From Photobacterium phosphoreum (GTDB taxonomy: Bacteria > Pseudomonadota > Gammaproteobacteria > Enterobacterales > Vibrionaceae): a stretch of 64,000 nt of DNA. Positions 56,043-64,000 of the stretch are shown here, in pieces. Within the stretch, counting starts at the first letter, position 1; each line of letters begins with the position of its first letter. The notes under the pieces were generated by a model. The model searched no databases and had not been told where the DNA came from. It saw only the letters and a list, made by a program, of their open reading frames with translations. The stretch lies in NCBI RefSeq assembly GCF_002954725.1, contig NZ_MSCQ01000001.1:883604-947603 (forward strand), read 5' to 3'. A program made the translations under genes and the position numbers.

Positions 56043-56788
56043 GACGTATCCTTATTGTGTGAAGATAAGGTACGAAAGGCTATTTTTTTTATCGCTTTTG
56101 CGGGATTACCTGCAATTAAGGTATAGGGTGGAAAACTTTTGGTGACTACACTGCCTGTCGCAATAATTGATCCTGTGCCGATAGTAACATTACCCATAAT
56201 ACTGACTCGTGTGCATACCCAAACATCATTTTCTAAAATGATATTGCCGATTTGTTGTGGTAAATCAGCCAATCCTTGTGCGCGTAAATGAGGATCAATG
56301 GGGTGTCTAGGATAGCCACATAGAAAGCCTTGACTCGCAATACGAACATTATCGCCAATAATGATTTTGTTACCTACTGCAATCGTTGTTTGCCAGCCAA
56401 TATCGACGTTGTTACCTATATTGAGTGTGGGATTGATAGAGTCTGTACGACCTGAAAAGGTGGTTTTTCCTGAAATTCGGCAATTATCACCAATAGTCAT
56501 AATGAGCGGACCACTAAAAAAAGGTAAGCCATTATCGAGCTTGGTGTATTTGCCATAACAATGTAAACGGCCTTTAAACGCGGGCAGATAATAAAAGAAA
56601 TGAATAATATAGTGCCATAATGTAGTGAATATTTGATGGAGAGAATAAAGCGTGGAATAACACCACTGTGGTAAAGGTAGTTCAAAACAACGTATAAATG
56701 AGATAAGACGATATAAGGCCATAGGGAAAGAGTGTTGGCTGTTTTTAAGCCATTTTTTACATTGAGTAAAAGAGAATAAATACATCAT
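56039..56788 (-). CDS. sypM: Left-handed beta-helix acyltransferase (SypM)
   Basis: 249 aa with hexapeptide-repeat (LbH) structure: MTIGDNCRISGKTTF, NIGNNVDIGWQTTIAVGN, IIIGDNVRIASQGFL, NDVWVCTRVSIMGNVTIGTGSIIATGSVV and the cap AGNPAKAIKKI, typical of sugar O-acetyltransferases. The first 75 residues have no repeat and may contact a membrane or partner. It would acetylate a sugar of the repeat unit with acetyl-CoA. GGAAGGGA precedes the ATG. A sigma-54-like promoter lies upstream, as for V. fischeri sypM. Confidence 0.88.
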   Translation of the reverse strand: MMYLFSFTQCKKWLKNSQHSFPMALYRLISFIRCFELPLPQWCYSTLYSLHQIFTTLWHYIIHFFYYLPAFKGRLHCYGKYTKLDNGLPFFSGPLIMTIGDNCRISGKTTFSGRTDSINPTLNIGNNVDIGWQTTIAVGNKIIIGDNVRIASQGFLCGYPRHPIDPHLRAQGLADLPQQIGNIILENDVWVCTRVSIMGNVTIGTGSIIATGSVVTKSFPPYTLIAGNPAKAIKKIAFRTLSSHNKDTS

Positions 56789-56821
56789 CGTTATCCCTTC
56801 CTTTATATACCTTCTTTATAC

Positions 56822-56840
56822 TTACATAGACTGTGCCAAT
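56822..56840 (-). promoter_or_regulatory. Predicted sigma-54 promoter of sypM
   Basis: The minus strand reads TGGCAC (-24, 56838-56833), 5 nt, then ATGT (-12). The -24 is perfect; the -12 lacks the usual GC, so it is weaker than the sypP and sypI promoters. Confidence 0.6.
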
Positions 56841-56885
56841 AATTTTTATAATATTATCAAGTTGTTATTTTAAAGGTTTAGTGAT

Positions 56886-56900
56886 TTCTCAAATTGAGAA
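56886..56900. promoter_or_regulatory. Candidate SypG enhancer palindrome upstream of sypM
   Basis: TTCTCAAATTGAGAA, a perfect 15-bp palindrome around a central A, 48 bp upstream of the -24 of the predicted sypM promoter. Both arms carry the TTCTCA half-element of SypG sites. Confidence 0.6.
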
Positions 56901-56906
56901 TAATAA

Positions 56907-58295
56907 TTAACTACTTATTTTGCATAATGCTTGTTTCGAAATATTACTAATTGCAATGGCCAATGCCGCTAAAATATAAATTGGCCAAGTAAAACCTTGG
57001 GTGAGAAAAGTTCCTGATACTATGGTGCCAATCAGGCCAGCATAGACACCTTGCGCACTGGCATAAATAATGGGGTTTATTTTATTTTTATGGGTTTTCA
57101 GGTTTGCCAAAGTAAGTTTAATATTCTTAATAAGAATAACAATTAAGCTGATAAAAATGATTAATCCTATAAAGCCTGTTTCAGCTAATACAGAAAACCA
57201 AGTACTGTGAACGGCATGATTGAGTCCATCCCAATGGGTACTAAAAAAGAAGTAATTAGGATAAAAATTGCTTAAACCTACCCCCGTAAAAGGGTGCTCA
57301 AGCGCCATGTAAAAAGCGGCTTGCCATGCATATAAACGTCCCATTGATGATGCATCAATACCAACTTCAGCACTGCCTCCTGATGTTCTATCGGCTATTC
57401 CCGCAAGGGTAAAAAGCATGATACCAATAATCGTACTGCAACTAAGTAATAATAATTTAGATTTAACACGTTGCATGCCATAAATACCAAAGACTGCAAT
57501 CATGCCCAGTAGTCCTCCACGGCTTTGAGTGATAATAACCGCAATGAATAGGATAATTGTCGTAATCAGTCCAAATAAACGGTATTGCCAAGATAATTGT
57601 GGTGTCAGTAATAGTGCAATTGAAAAAGAAATTGGAAACATAAGCACTAATGCTAAATCATTTGGATCACCCAGCATTGATCCAATATCACGACCGATTG
57701 TTGCACGAGTTCCCTCAACTAATCCAATGCCTTCAATTCTATTATAAATGGCGGTGATTGCGACAACCATTCCAGAGAAAATGATGGCTTGTAAAGTAAG
57801 CGTTAATTGACTGGGTTTTTGAATTAAAATAGCTATCGAGAAGGTCATAATAATGATTTTCCAATACGTATTTTTAAAACTTTCAAAGGCGAGAGGGCGA
57901 TCTACAGCAAAGACAATACCTACCATAATAATCAACATGAATGTGGTAATTAAGGTGAATTCACGACACCAAAAAAGCTGGATATTACGTTGAATAAATA
58001 TTTGCCACATAAATGCAGCCAGTGAGATTATCGATAAATATTTAGGTATTTTAAAATCATATAAAAAAGGAAAAACTTCATGTAATCGAAAAAATGAAAA
58101 TAAAATAAACAGTAACACAATAAAAAAAGGATGATTAAAACTATAGTAAGCGCCTATCGGTATTACACCAATCGTAATAATTAATATTGGATGAGGTAGG
58201 AAATACCATATTATGCCGATAATGAAAGACAATAAAAGTGTTATAAGCCAATACGATGGTAGTGCTTTTGGTGGAGAATGATCAGATAGCATCAT
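56907..58295 (-). CDS. sypL: O-antigen ligase/polymerase-like membrane protein (SypL)
   Basis: 462 aa with about 12 membrane helices and a large periplasmic loop before the last ones, as in O-antigen ligase/Wzy proteins. The Wzy_C signature region is RLYAWQAAFYMALEHPFTGVGLSNFYP, followed by HAVHSTWFSVLAETGFIGLIIF. It polymerises or ligates the repeat units in the periplasm. It overlaps sypK by 14 nt and ends just before the sypM promoter. Confidence 0.88.
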   Translation of the reverse strand: MMLSDHSPPKALPSYWLITLLLSFIIGIIWYFLPHPILIITIGVIPIGAYYSFNHPFFIVLLFILFSFFRLHEVFPFLYDFKIPKYLSIISLAAFMWQIFIQRNIQLFWCREFTLITTFMLIIMVGIVFAVDRPLAFESFKNTYWKIIIMTFSIAILIQKPSQLTLTLQAIIFSGMVVAITAIYNRIEGIGLVEGTRATIGRDIGSMLGDPNDLALVLMFPISFSIALLLTPQLSWQYRLFGLITTIILFIAVIITQSRGGLLGMIAVFGIYGMQRVKSKLLLLSCSTIIGIMLFTLAGIADRTSGGSAEVGIDASSMGRLYAWQAAFYMALEHPFTGVGLSNFYPNYFFFSTHWDGLNHAVHSTWFSVLAETGFIGLIIFISLIVILIKNIKLTLANLKTHKNKINPIIYASAQGVYAGLIGTIVSGTFLTQGFTWPIYILAALAIAISNISKQALCKISS

Positions 58296-59736
58296 TATCT
58301 CCTATGATTTTTTTTGATTTATTTATGCTTGGAAAGATAACTAAGCGGCTCCAAAAAGCGTAACTTAATAAAATGAGAAGCGATAAAATAGCACTTGATA
58401 AATGGAATACTATTGTTTGTTGAAATTGGCTTAATCCTATAGATATAGCACTGATAGTAAACAAAACAGCGATTTTATTGAGAGCAAAAGGAAAATGAAA
58501 ACACCGCTGGGATAACCAATAAGTGCTTAATGTTCTAATACTTTGCGCAACCATTAATGCACTAAGCACGCCATTAACTTTATATTCTGGCGTCAGTACG
58601 ATAATGAGTGTTACTCCAACGACAGTTGCAAGGCAATTAATCACTAATAATTTTTTTGTTTCTTGTTTAATGAGTGCCCCCATATTAATCAGCTCATTAA
58701 GCTCTTTAATTGCAAAAATGATCACTAAAACTACCACTATATCTTTTGCGGCGTGATAGGTTTCAGGCATAAACCAATCAATAAAAACAGGCGAGAAATA
58801 ACATACACAGATAGTTAAGCTACAGAGTAAAACAATACTAATATGAGTAATTTGTGTGGTGGTATTTACACCATTGTTAGATAGATATTCAAACCGTTTT
58901 GGCATCCACCACATACCAAATGGTTGCATCAATAATACTAAGATTAAGGCAAATTTAAATGCGACGGCATACAGTGCGACATCATTGAATGAAACATAGA
59001 AAATCAAGAACCAGCGTTCCAACCCATTGAGACCAAAAATAATCAAGCCGCTGAACATCAGTGGCAAACAATAAGTGAAATATTTATGTGTAGTATTAAT
59101 ATTAATATGGTAGTTAATACACGCTTTTTTATTTGTTTGATATTGCAAATAGATGATCACGACCACTTGCAACATGGCACTAATAAATCCTGCTAAAATT
59201 ACGGCTTTTACACCAAAGCCATAATGGAGCACAATCATAGTTAAGAGCGCATGAAACAGTGCTCTGCCGGTGGTGATATAAAAAAACAGCAGTGCCTTTT
59301 CTTGCATTCTTAATGCCGATAAAACAACCATGGTGACAGCTTCAAAGGCCAATGGAAGTAATAATAGTTTAAGTTCCAGTGTCGAGGTTTGTAATTGACT
59401 AAGTTGACTTAATAATGGACAAATTAACCAAATGATAGGTAGAGCAATAGCCGCCATAATCATACTAATAATAAAAATATCTGCGGTAATTTGGGGTTGC
59501 TGGCTTTTTTTTGCAGTACCTGAAAAACGGTATAACGCTTCATGTAACGATAAACCAAAAATAATACTGATAATAACGGAGATGGTAACCAGAATTTCTA
59601 AGCGGCCTAATTCTGATTGAGATAAATGGGTTGCGATATATGGCAGCATGATAAGTGACACTCCCTTCATAAGCACGATGCTAGTGCTATAGAGAATGAT
59701 ATTTTTAAGTGGCGTCGCTAAAGGCCATATGCGCAT
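58282..59736 (-). CDS. sypK: Oligosaccharide flippase, Wzx/MATE-like (SypK)
   Basis: 484 aa with about 12-14 membrane helices in a polysaccharide-transport (PST/Wzx) pattern, beginning KNIILYSTSIVLMKGVSLIMLPYIATHLS and containing GLNGLERWFLIFYVSFNDVALYAVAFKFA. It would flip lipid-linked repeat units to the periplasm. The gene follows the glycosyltransferase at 59746 by 9 nt and overlaps sypL, so the three are one operon. Confidence 0.88.
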   Translation of the reverse strand: MRIWPLATPLKNIILYSTSIVLMKGVSLIMLPYIATHLSQSELGRLEILVTISVIISIIFGLSLHEALYRFSGTAKKSQQPQITADIFIISMIMAAIALPIIWLICPLLSQLSQLQTSTLELKLLLLPLAFEAVTMVVLSALRMQEKALLFFYITTGRALFHALLTMIVLHYGFGVKAVILAGFISAMLQVVVIIYLQYQTNKKACINYHININTTHKYFTYCLPLMFSGLIIFGLNGLERWFLIFYVSFNDVALYAVAFKFALILVLLMQPFGMWWMPKRFEYLSNNGVNTTTQITHISIVLLCSLTICVCYFSPVFIDWFMPETYHAAKDIVVVLVIIFAIKELNELINMGALIKQETKKLLVINCLATVVGVTLIIVLTPEYKVNGVLSALMVAQSIRTLSTYWLSQRCFHFPFALNKIAVLFTISAISIGLSQFQQTIVFHLSSAILSLLILLSYAFWSRLVIFPSINKSKKIIGDNDAI

Positions 59737-59745
59737 ATAGCTAAC

Positions 59746-60888
59746 CTATACCGATGTGGAATTGGGTTGACAAAGGGTGGCTATGATTACGGCATAACAT
59801 TGTTCGGCTTGATAATTTTGAGCTAATATTGCGGCTTCAGTGCCTAATATCGAAAGTTGTTGGGGGTTGTTGCTGATATAGTCTATTTGCTGCTGGAGTG
59901 ATTTACGATCATTAGAAATATATTTTAAACAGTTTTTTTTGTGCGTTAGCTGAGTATCCCAAAAAGCACCATCTTTGGGAATAATGATACACATACCAGC
60001 AAATAATGCTTCTAAAATAGACAGTCCGAAAGGTTCTTTGTCACTGGTTGAAATGAATATATTACTGCTTGCACGAATACTATCGATTGATAATGGCTGC
60101 TGATACCAGGTTATAGACTCAATAGGTTGAGGAGCAAGAGTGATCGGTAATGTGGTGTTTTGAGGCACAAGGTAACAAATATTGGTTGGGATTCTTTGAT
60201 TTACCGCTGTTTTCCTTATGACTTCGAGCAGCAAGTCGAGTCCTTTCCACTTTAAAAGCGAAGCCGCCCAAAATAATGTTGGCGTATGGTATTGGCACAA
60301 CGAAGGGGCACGCTCTTTTGCTATGCCATTTATAAACGGTAAAAAGTGGCCTGATGATAATAACTGTTGACATTTTTGGTCGCGAATTTTGGGTTTACGT
60401 TTTCGCCAACGATGCTGTATTACTGCAATAATTGAAGCGTAAGCACTGTGTAAATAAAACACATTGTCTGCTTGATATAAGCATAATCCACATGAACGTG
60501 AAATACTGATATTACCATGAATGAACTGGGCTACTTTGTATCTTAATAACCACTTTAACAGGTAAAGGGGCATATCATTTCCTGGGCAAGATGCACCAAC
60601 AGCAACATTTATTGAGCCATGAAGACAACGTACATACAAAATCCACCAACAAAAATAGAACTGTCTTAACCAATAGCCATTACCAACATCACTAATAGGC
60701 AACCATGATGGATAAGGTAACGATATAATATTGGCTTGTTTCATCTGCCATGATTGAGGATCTGACGTTAAGATAGTTAGACGATGTTGTTGGCGATCAA
60801 TAAGGTTTAACACTTCGCGAGTAGCGAATTTAGACCCACCAGTGTAGCAAATAGGGTCAAAAACAAAGATATGATGATCATGAGCCAT
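59746..60888 (-). CDS. sypI: Glycosyltransferase family 4 at the sypI/sypJ position
   Basis: 380 aa. N-terminal Gly-rich loop (DPICYTGGSKFATREVLNL) and a GT4 donor domain (LFWAASLLKWKGLDLLLEVI, STSDKEPFGLSILEALFAGMCIIIPKDG with the E-x7-E pair). V. fischeri has two glycosyltransferase genes here, sypI and sypJ; only this one is present. The name sypI is given because the gene directly follows the predicted sigma-54 promoter; sypJ is an alternative. GGAAGGA precedes the ATG. Confidence 0.85.
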   Translation of the reverse strand: MAHDHHIFVFDPICYTGGSKFATREVLNLIDRQQHRLTILTSDPQSWQMKQANIISLPYPSWLPISDVGNGYWLRQFYFCWWILYVRCLHGSINVAVGASCPGNDMPLYLLKWLLRYKVAQFIHGNISISRSCGLCLYQADNVFYLHSAYASIIAVIQHRWRKRKPKIRDQKCQQLLSSGHFLPFINGIAKERAPSLCQYHTPTLFWAASLLKWKGLDLLLEVIRKTAVNQRIPTNICYLVPQNTTLPITLAPQPIESITWYQQPLSIDSIRASSNIFISTSDKEPFGLSILEALFAGMCIIIPKDGAFWDTQLTHKKNCLKYISNDRKSLQQQIDYISNNPQQLSILGTEAAILAQNYQAEQCYAVIIATLCQPNSTSV

Positions 60889-60936
60889 GACGTCCTTCCG
60901 TATACTGATATAAATGCACTAAGCTATGAATATAAT

Positions 60937-60955
60937 AAGCAAAAGGAGTGCCAAA
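60937..60955 (-). promoter_or_regulatory. Predicted sigma-54 promoter of sypI
   Basis: The minus strand reads TGGCAC (60953-60948), 5 nt, then TTGCTT (60942-60937), a near-perfect -24/-12 sigma-54 promoter about 50 bp before the ATG. Confidence 0.85.
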
Positions 60956-61020
60956 TTTATTTATCTTAACCATTTGAAAATGAATATTTTTTTTAATAGT
61001 GGTAACTATTTAAATCGTTA

Positions 61021-61036
61021 TTCTTAAATTGAGAAT
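61021..61036. promoter_or_regulatory. Candidate SypG enhancer upstream of sypI
   Basis: TTCTTAAATTGAGAAT, a near-palindrome; on the minus strand it reads TTCTCAATTTAAGAA. It lies about 70 bp upstream of the -24 box, and one mismatch separates it from the element before sypM. Confidence 0.6.
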
Positions 61037-61040
61037 AAAA

Positions 61041-62063
61041 CTAATGATTATAGATATCGAGTAAACGAGGGATAACCACACGTGATGAATAGTGTTGTTC
61101 AATCATATGTTGAGCTCGTTTTTGTATTTGACTTCGGTGTAGTTGGCTTAATTGAGACCAATGAATAATAGCTGCAACCAGTTGATGTGGTTCAGTAATC
61201 CAACCATTAATATTAGATTGAATAAGCTGGTGGATATTACCTACGGGTGTAGCAATAACAGGAATACCGCGTCCCATAGCTTCAAGTGCAACCATTGGTA
61301 GGCCTTCATAACGAGAACAAATCACCAGTAAGCCAATATGCTGCCATATATTATCCATTGATTGTTGTTGACCATGAAATAGTAGGTTAGATGGTGCTTG
61401 TTGACGCAATGCTGGCTCTAAAGGGCCATTACCATAAATATGGAAGTTAAATTGTGGTAAACATCGAGCGAGATCGACAAATCTGTCAGGGGCTTTTTCA
61501 GCACTTAATCGACCCACAAAGGCAATTTGTTGGCCATGAGAAACTGTCAGTTGTTCAGTATTTATAAAGTTATTAATAATTTCCGTTTTAAATGGAATAC
61601 GTTGTTTTATATCATCACTTACGACTAAATTAGCGTGATTTAAATAGGCGCTCCATCGATCTATAGCATCATATAGTTTTACTTTTCCTGTGGGAATTTC
61701 TCCCGCATGAAAGGTATTAATAAATCGTATGTTAAGAGAAGAAAATAAGAGACACAACCGTATTAAGCGACAATAAATAGCCGCTTTGTAACCATGAGAA
61801 TGAATAACATTGGGTGGGTTTTTTAAGGTGAATTGCAGTAATGAACGTACAGAACCGGATAAAAACTGATAATTAATATGAGCATGGTTAAGTAAATGGA
61901 TTAAGGGGTGTTGTTTGTGATAGCGGCGTAAAAAAATAATATCAACGTCATGCTGCAGTAGGGTTAGACCTTTAGCGAGTTGTAGGATATGTGATTCAAT
62001 ACCCCCGATATTTTTACTATCAATAACTAGCCAAATGCGCAGTGGCTTAATCTGACTCTTCAT
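61041..62063 (-). CDS. sypH: Glycosyltransferase family 4 (SypH)
   Basis: 340-aa GT-B enzyme. N-terminal IDSKNIGGIESHILQLAKGL, C-terminal IAFVGRLSAEKAPDRFVDLA, NFHIYGNGPL and CSRYEGLPMVALEAMGRGIP with the E-x7-E donor motif. Its ATG overlaps the sypG stop by 17 nt, so it is coupled to the regulator gene. Its stop falls 5 bp before the enhancer-like element of the next transcription unit, the same arrangement as sypH in V. fischeri. Confidence 0.87.
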   Translation of the reverse strand: MKSQIKPLRIWLVIDSKNIGGIESHILQLAKGLTLLQHDVDIIFLRRYHKQHPLIHLLNHAHINYQFLSGSVRSLLQFTLKNPPNVIHSHGYKAAIYCRLIRLCLLFSSLNIRFINTFHAGEIPTGKVKLYDAIDRWSAYLNHANLVVSDDIKQRIPFKTEIINNFINTEQLTVSHGQQIAFVGRLSAEKAPDRFVDLARCLPQFNFHIYGNGPLEPALRQQAPSNLLFHGQQQSMDNIWQHIGLLVICSRYEGLPMVALEAMGRGIPVIATPVGNIHQLIQSNINGWITEPHQLVAAIIHWSQLSQLHRSQIQKRAQHMIEQHYSSRVVIPRLLDIYNH

Positions 62064-63522
62064 AAGAATCCCAAACTTGTTTTTTTCTGTATAACGTCGA
62101 TGGGCTTAGTTCGAGAAGTACTGCTGCATTTAGAACATTACCATCGCAATAATCAATAGCATTTTCGATAACTTCACGCTCTATATCAGCCATAGGACGA
62201 ATGAGGTGAGTATTAATTGCTTTTTTGTCATCAGGTTCACTTTTTAAAGTCGTCATTGTATGTAATGGTGGTTCTATATTTGTTATTGGCTTGATTGGAG
62301 TAATGTTATTGAGTTTTATGTGTTGCTTATCAGGTGTTTTTGCCGTTGTTTTAAAACTATTAAGTGGTTCTGGTAGATGCTCCATTGATATATGAGTGTT
62401 ATTATGAAGTACAACAATATTGCGAATAATATTTTGTAATTGGCGTACATTACCGGGCCAAGAATAATGGCAGAGTTTTAATTCAACATTACGTTTTATG
62501 GCCTCAAATTTTTTATGATCTTGTTTGGCAAATTTCTTTAAAAAGAAACGAGCAATATCAAGAATGTCAGTACCTCTATCGCGAAGTGGAGGCATTTTAA
62601 TGGGGACAACATTGACACGATAATAGAGATCTTCACGGAATCGTTTTTCATTAAGTTCAACCAGTGGATCACGGTTAGTCGCACAAATTATACGTAAATC
62701 TGTAGCAATTTCTTTACTGCCACCAAGAGGGGTAAAGCGCCCAGTTTGTAGAAAACGAAGTAATTTTTTCTGCATTTCTAATTCCATTTCACACAATTCG
62801 TCTAAAAAAAGTGTTCCTCCGTTTGCGAGCATGGCTGCACCTTTACGATCGGTGGTTGCGCCAGTGAAAGACCCTTTTAGATGACCAAAAATTTCACTTT
62901 CCATTAAATCTCGAGGTATCGCACCACAGTTAATTGCCACAAAAGGTTTGTTGTAGCGTTGGCTTTTATAATGAATAGCTTCTGCACAAACTTCTTTACC
63001 TGTGCCACTCTCTCCTGAAATAAAAACACTGGCATTGGTTGGCGCAACGGCATCTATCATTTTATAAACAGCCTGCATTGGTAAGCTCGATCCTATAAAA
63101 CCTTGATACTTATTGCGATTGAAATCATTTTTAATATCTTCGACTATTCCTTCCAGTTTGTTGTGCGCAAGGTGGTTTTTAATCGAGGTTTTAAGGCGGT
63201 TTGCTTGGATTGGTTTTTCTAAAAAATCATTTGCACCACTTTGAATCAGTGTGACTGCAATATCGATAGTGCCATGAGCTGTTGCTATGATTACTGCTGT
63301 TGGGATCTTTTGATCTCGAATCCACTGTAAAATTTCTTCGCCTGATATATCAGGAAGCTTGAGATCTAAAATAATTAATTGTGGTGGGTTCTTCACTATA
63401 AATTTTTTAGCATCTTCACCTGTTGTAACATGAAAGAACTCATAAGGTTCATCTTTTACATATTGCTTATAAAGAATCGCTAATGATGTTGAATCTTCTA
63501 CTAAAAGTACTTTTTGTAGCAT
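62047..63522 (-). CDS. sypG: Sigma-54-dependent response regulator (SypG)
   Basis: 491 aa. Receiver domain 1-120 with acidic Glu9/Asp10, phosphoacceptor Asp53 (LIILDLKLP) and Lys103 (FLEKP). AAA+ sigma-54 activator domain about 143-370: Walker A GESGTGKE (170-177), sigma-54 contact loop GSFTGA (217-222; the more common form is GAFTGA), Walker B GGTLFLDE. C-terminal Fis-type helix-turn-helix (GNVLNAAVLLELSPSTLYRKK). The order regulator-glycosyltransferase-flippase matches SypG of V. fischeri, which activates syp promoters with sigma-54. Its kinase is not in the window. AGGA precedes the ATG. Confidence 0.92.
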   Translation of the reverse strand: MLQKVLLVEDSTSLAILYKQYVKDEPYEFFHVTTGEDAKKFIVKNPPQLIILDLKLPDISGEEILQWIRDQKIPTAVIIATAHGTIDIAVTLIQSGANDFLEKPIQANRLKTSIKNHLAHNKLEGIVEDIKNDFNRNKYQGFIGSSLPMQAVYKMIDAVAPTNASVFISGESGTGKEVCAEAIHYKSQRYNKPFVAINCGAIPRDLMESEIFGHLKGSFTGATTDRKGAAMLANGGTLFLDELCEMELEMQKKLLRFLQTGRFTPLGGSKEIATDLRIICATNRDPLVELNEKRFREDLYYRVNVVPIKMPPLRDRGTDILDIARFFLKKFAKQDHKKFEAIKRNVELKLCHYSWPGNVRQLQNIIRNIVVLHNNTHISMEHLPEPLNSFKTTAKTPDKQHIKLNNITPIKPITNIEPPLHTMTTLKSEPDDKKAINTHLIRPMADIEREVIENAIDYCDGNVLNAAVLLELSPSTLYRKKQVWDSYEESD

Positions 63523-63832
63523 AGTAACATCCTGTTTATAGAGACGGTTTAACGACTAATTTTTATTTATTGTTAATTTTAGTGTTATTTTTATCCTAAT
63601 TTGTACGATTAGCGACAAAATATTATCGGCAGTAAAATACTAAAATGGGTTATTAAATAATGATTTAAGAACATTATAATATGCTAATACTTACCTTATT
63701 ATTTATTATAGCTGCTTTTAAAATGCTTGTTTAAGAATACACGGATGTGAAAATTCTATTTTGAGCTAGTTGATATTTACTATAAATGAAGGAAATAATA
63801 GGAATATGCTTTTAACATACAACGATAGTCAG
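63523..63832. promoter_or_regulatory. Intergenic region upstream of sypG
   Basis: 310 bp, AT-rich. No TGGCAC-type sigma-54 promoter is seen, so sypG may be read from the operon upstream or from a sigma-70 promoter. Confidence 0.35.
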
Positions 63833-64000
63833 TTATTTTTTCTCAATCAGCAATAATAGGGCATCGTCATTAGGAGGAGTGCCAGCTAATGCATCAAAAA
63901 CCTGCATTATTTTATCAAGTGCTACATTGAGTGGTAAATTTGCGGTTATGATTAAATGCTTTTTTATCGCACATTCAAGTGTTTCTCGTTCTGTAATCGT
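63833..64000 (-). CDS. C terminus of a PP2C/SpoIIE-type phosphatase (SypE-like)
   Basis: Only the last 55 residues are inside the window. They end LDKIMQVFDALAGTPPNDDALLLLIEKK, the usual end of an RsbU/SpoIIE-type PP2C phosphatase, where the DD pair is a metal ligand. SypE of V. fischeri is a response regulator with such a phosphatase domain. The gene lies directly upstream of sypG on the same strand. In V. fischeri sypF lies between sypE and sypG, but here no sypF is present in that gap. Confidence 0.6.
   Translation of the reverse strand, partial: TITERETLECAIKKHLIITANLPLNVALDKIMQVFDALAGTPPNDDALLLLIEKK

Overview
The window looks like chromosomal DNA from a member of the Vibrionaceae, most likely Photobacterium or a close relative. 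This is an inference from the low GC content, the thrS-infC-rpmI-rplT / pheST-ihfA core block, E. coli-like proteins (YqfB, AstE, YidE, YegD, YajD), a tandem glycine riboswitch on a Na+/amino-acid symporter as in Vibrio cholerae, and a syp-type exopolysaccharide locus as in Vibrio fischeri. No tRNA, rRNA, CRISPR array, insertion sequence or prophage was seen.

Layout. 1-10.3 kb is core translation: a partial fructosamine-kinase-like gene, yqfB, thrS, infC (AUU start), rpmI, rplT, pheS, pheT and ihfA. A GNAT gene and two tandem paralogous small membrane proteins sit on the opposite strand between rplT and pheS. 10.4-22.4 kb holds astE, btuCD, a YidE-type transporter, a DsbA-like lipoprotein, the Hsp70-like yegD, a Tat-exported HiPIP, a POT peptide transporter, a 9-bp minisatellite and an AGCS symporter behind a tandem glycine riboswitch. 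22.5-42.4 kb is more accessory: a GH18 chitinase-like protein whose DxDxE motif is altered, a divergent AraC regulator with a degenerate receiver domain, a membrane-anchored J-domain protein, a YqaB-type phosphatase, a large M60/SslE-AcfD lipoprotein metalloprotease, a FUSC transporter, a second AGCS symporter, a periplasmic RNase T2, an ABC-2 exporter, a KorA-like small DNA-binding protein and several unrecognised proteins.

42.6-48.3 kb (minus strand) is the best candidate for an undescribed system: a membrane-anchored DUF2760 protein with a long Glu/Val/Ile/Lys-rich spacer, then two paralogous non-canonical Hsp70s (611 and 954 aa). With yegD and the J-protein this makes three atypical Hsp70s and one J-protein in 32 kb. 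yajD and an M50 site-2-protease-like gene follow.

50.3-64 kb (minus strand) is a syp-like locus, transcribed from the right edge inward: the end of a SypE-like phosphatase, sypG (sigma-54 response regulator), sypH, one glycosyltransferase at the sypI/J position, then sypK, L, M, N, O, P, Q and R. Sigma-54 -24/-12 sequences, each with a TTCTCA-type element 48-70 bp upstream, precede the genes at the sypI, sypM and sypP positions. The presumed circuit is that SypG activates three sub-operons for glycan assembly: SypR priming, glycosyltransferases, Wzx-like SypK, Wzy-like SypL and Wzz-like SypO. Compared with V. fischeri, one glycosyltransferase and the sypF position appear to be missing.
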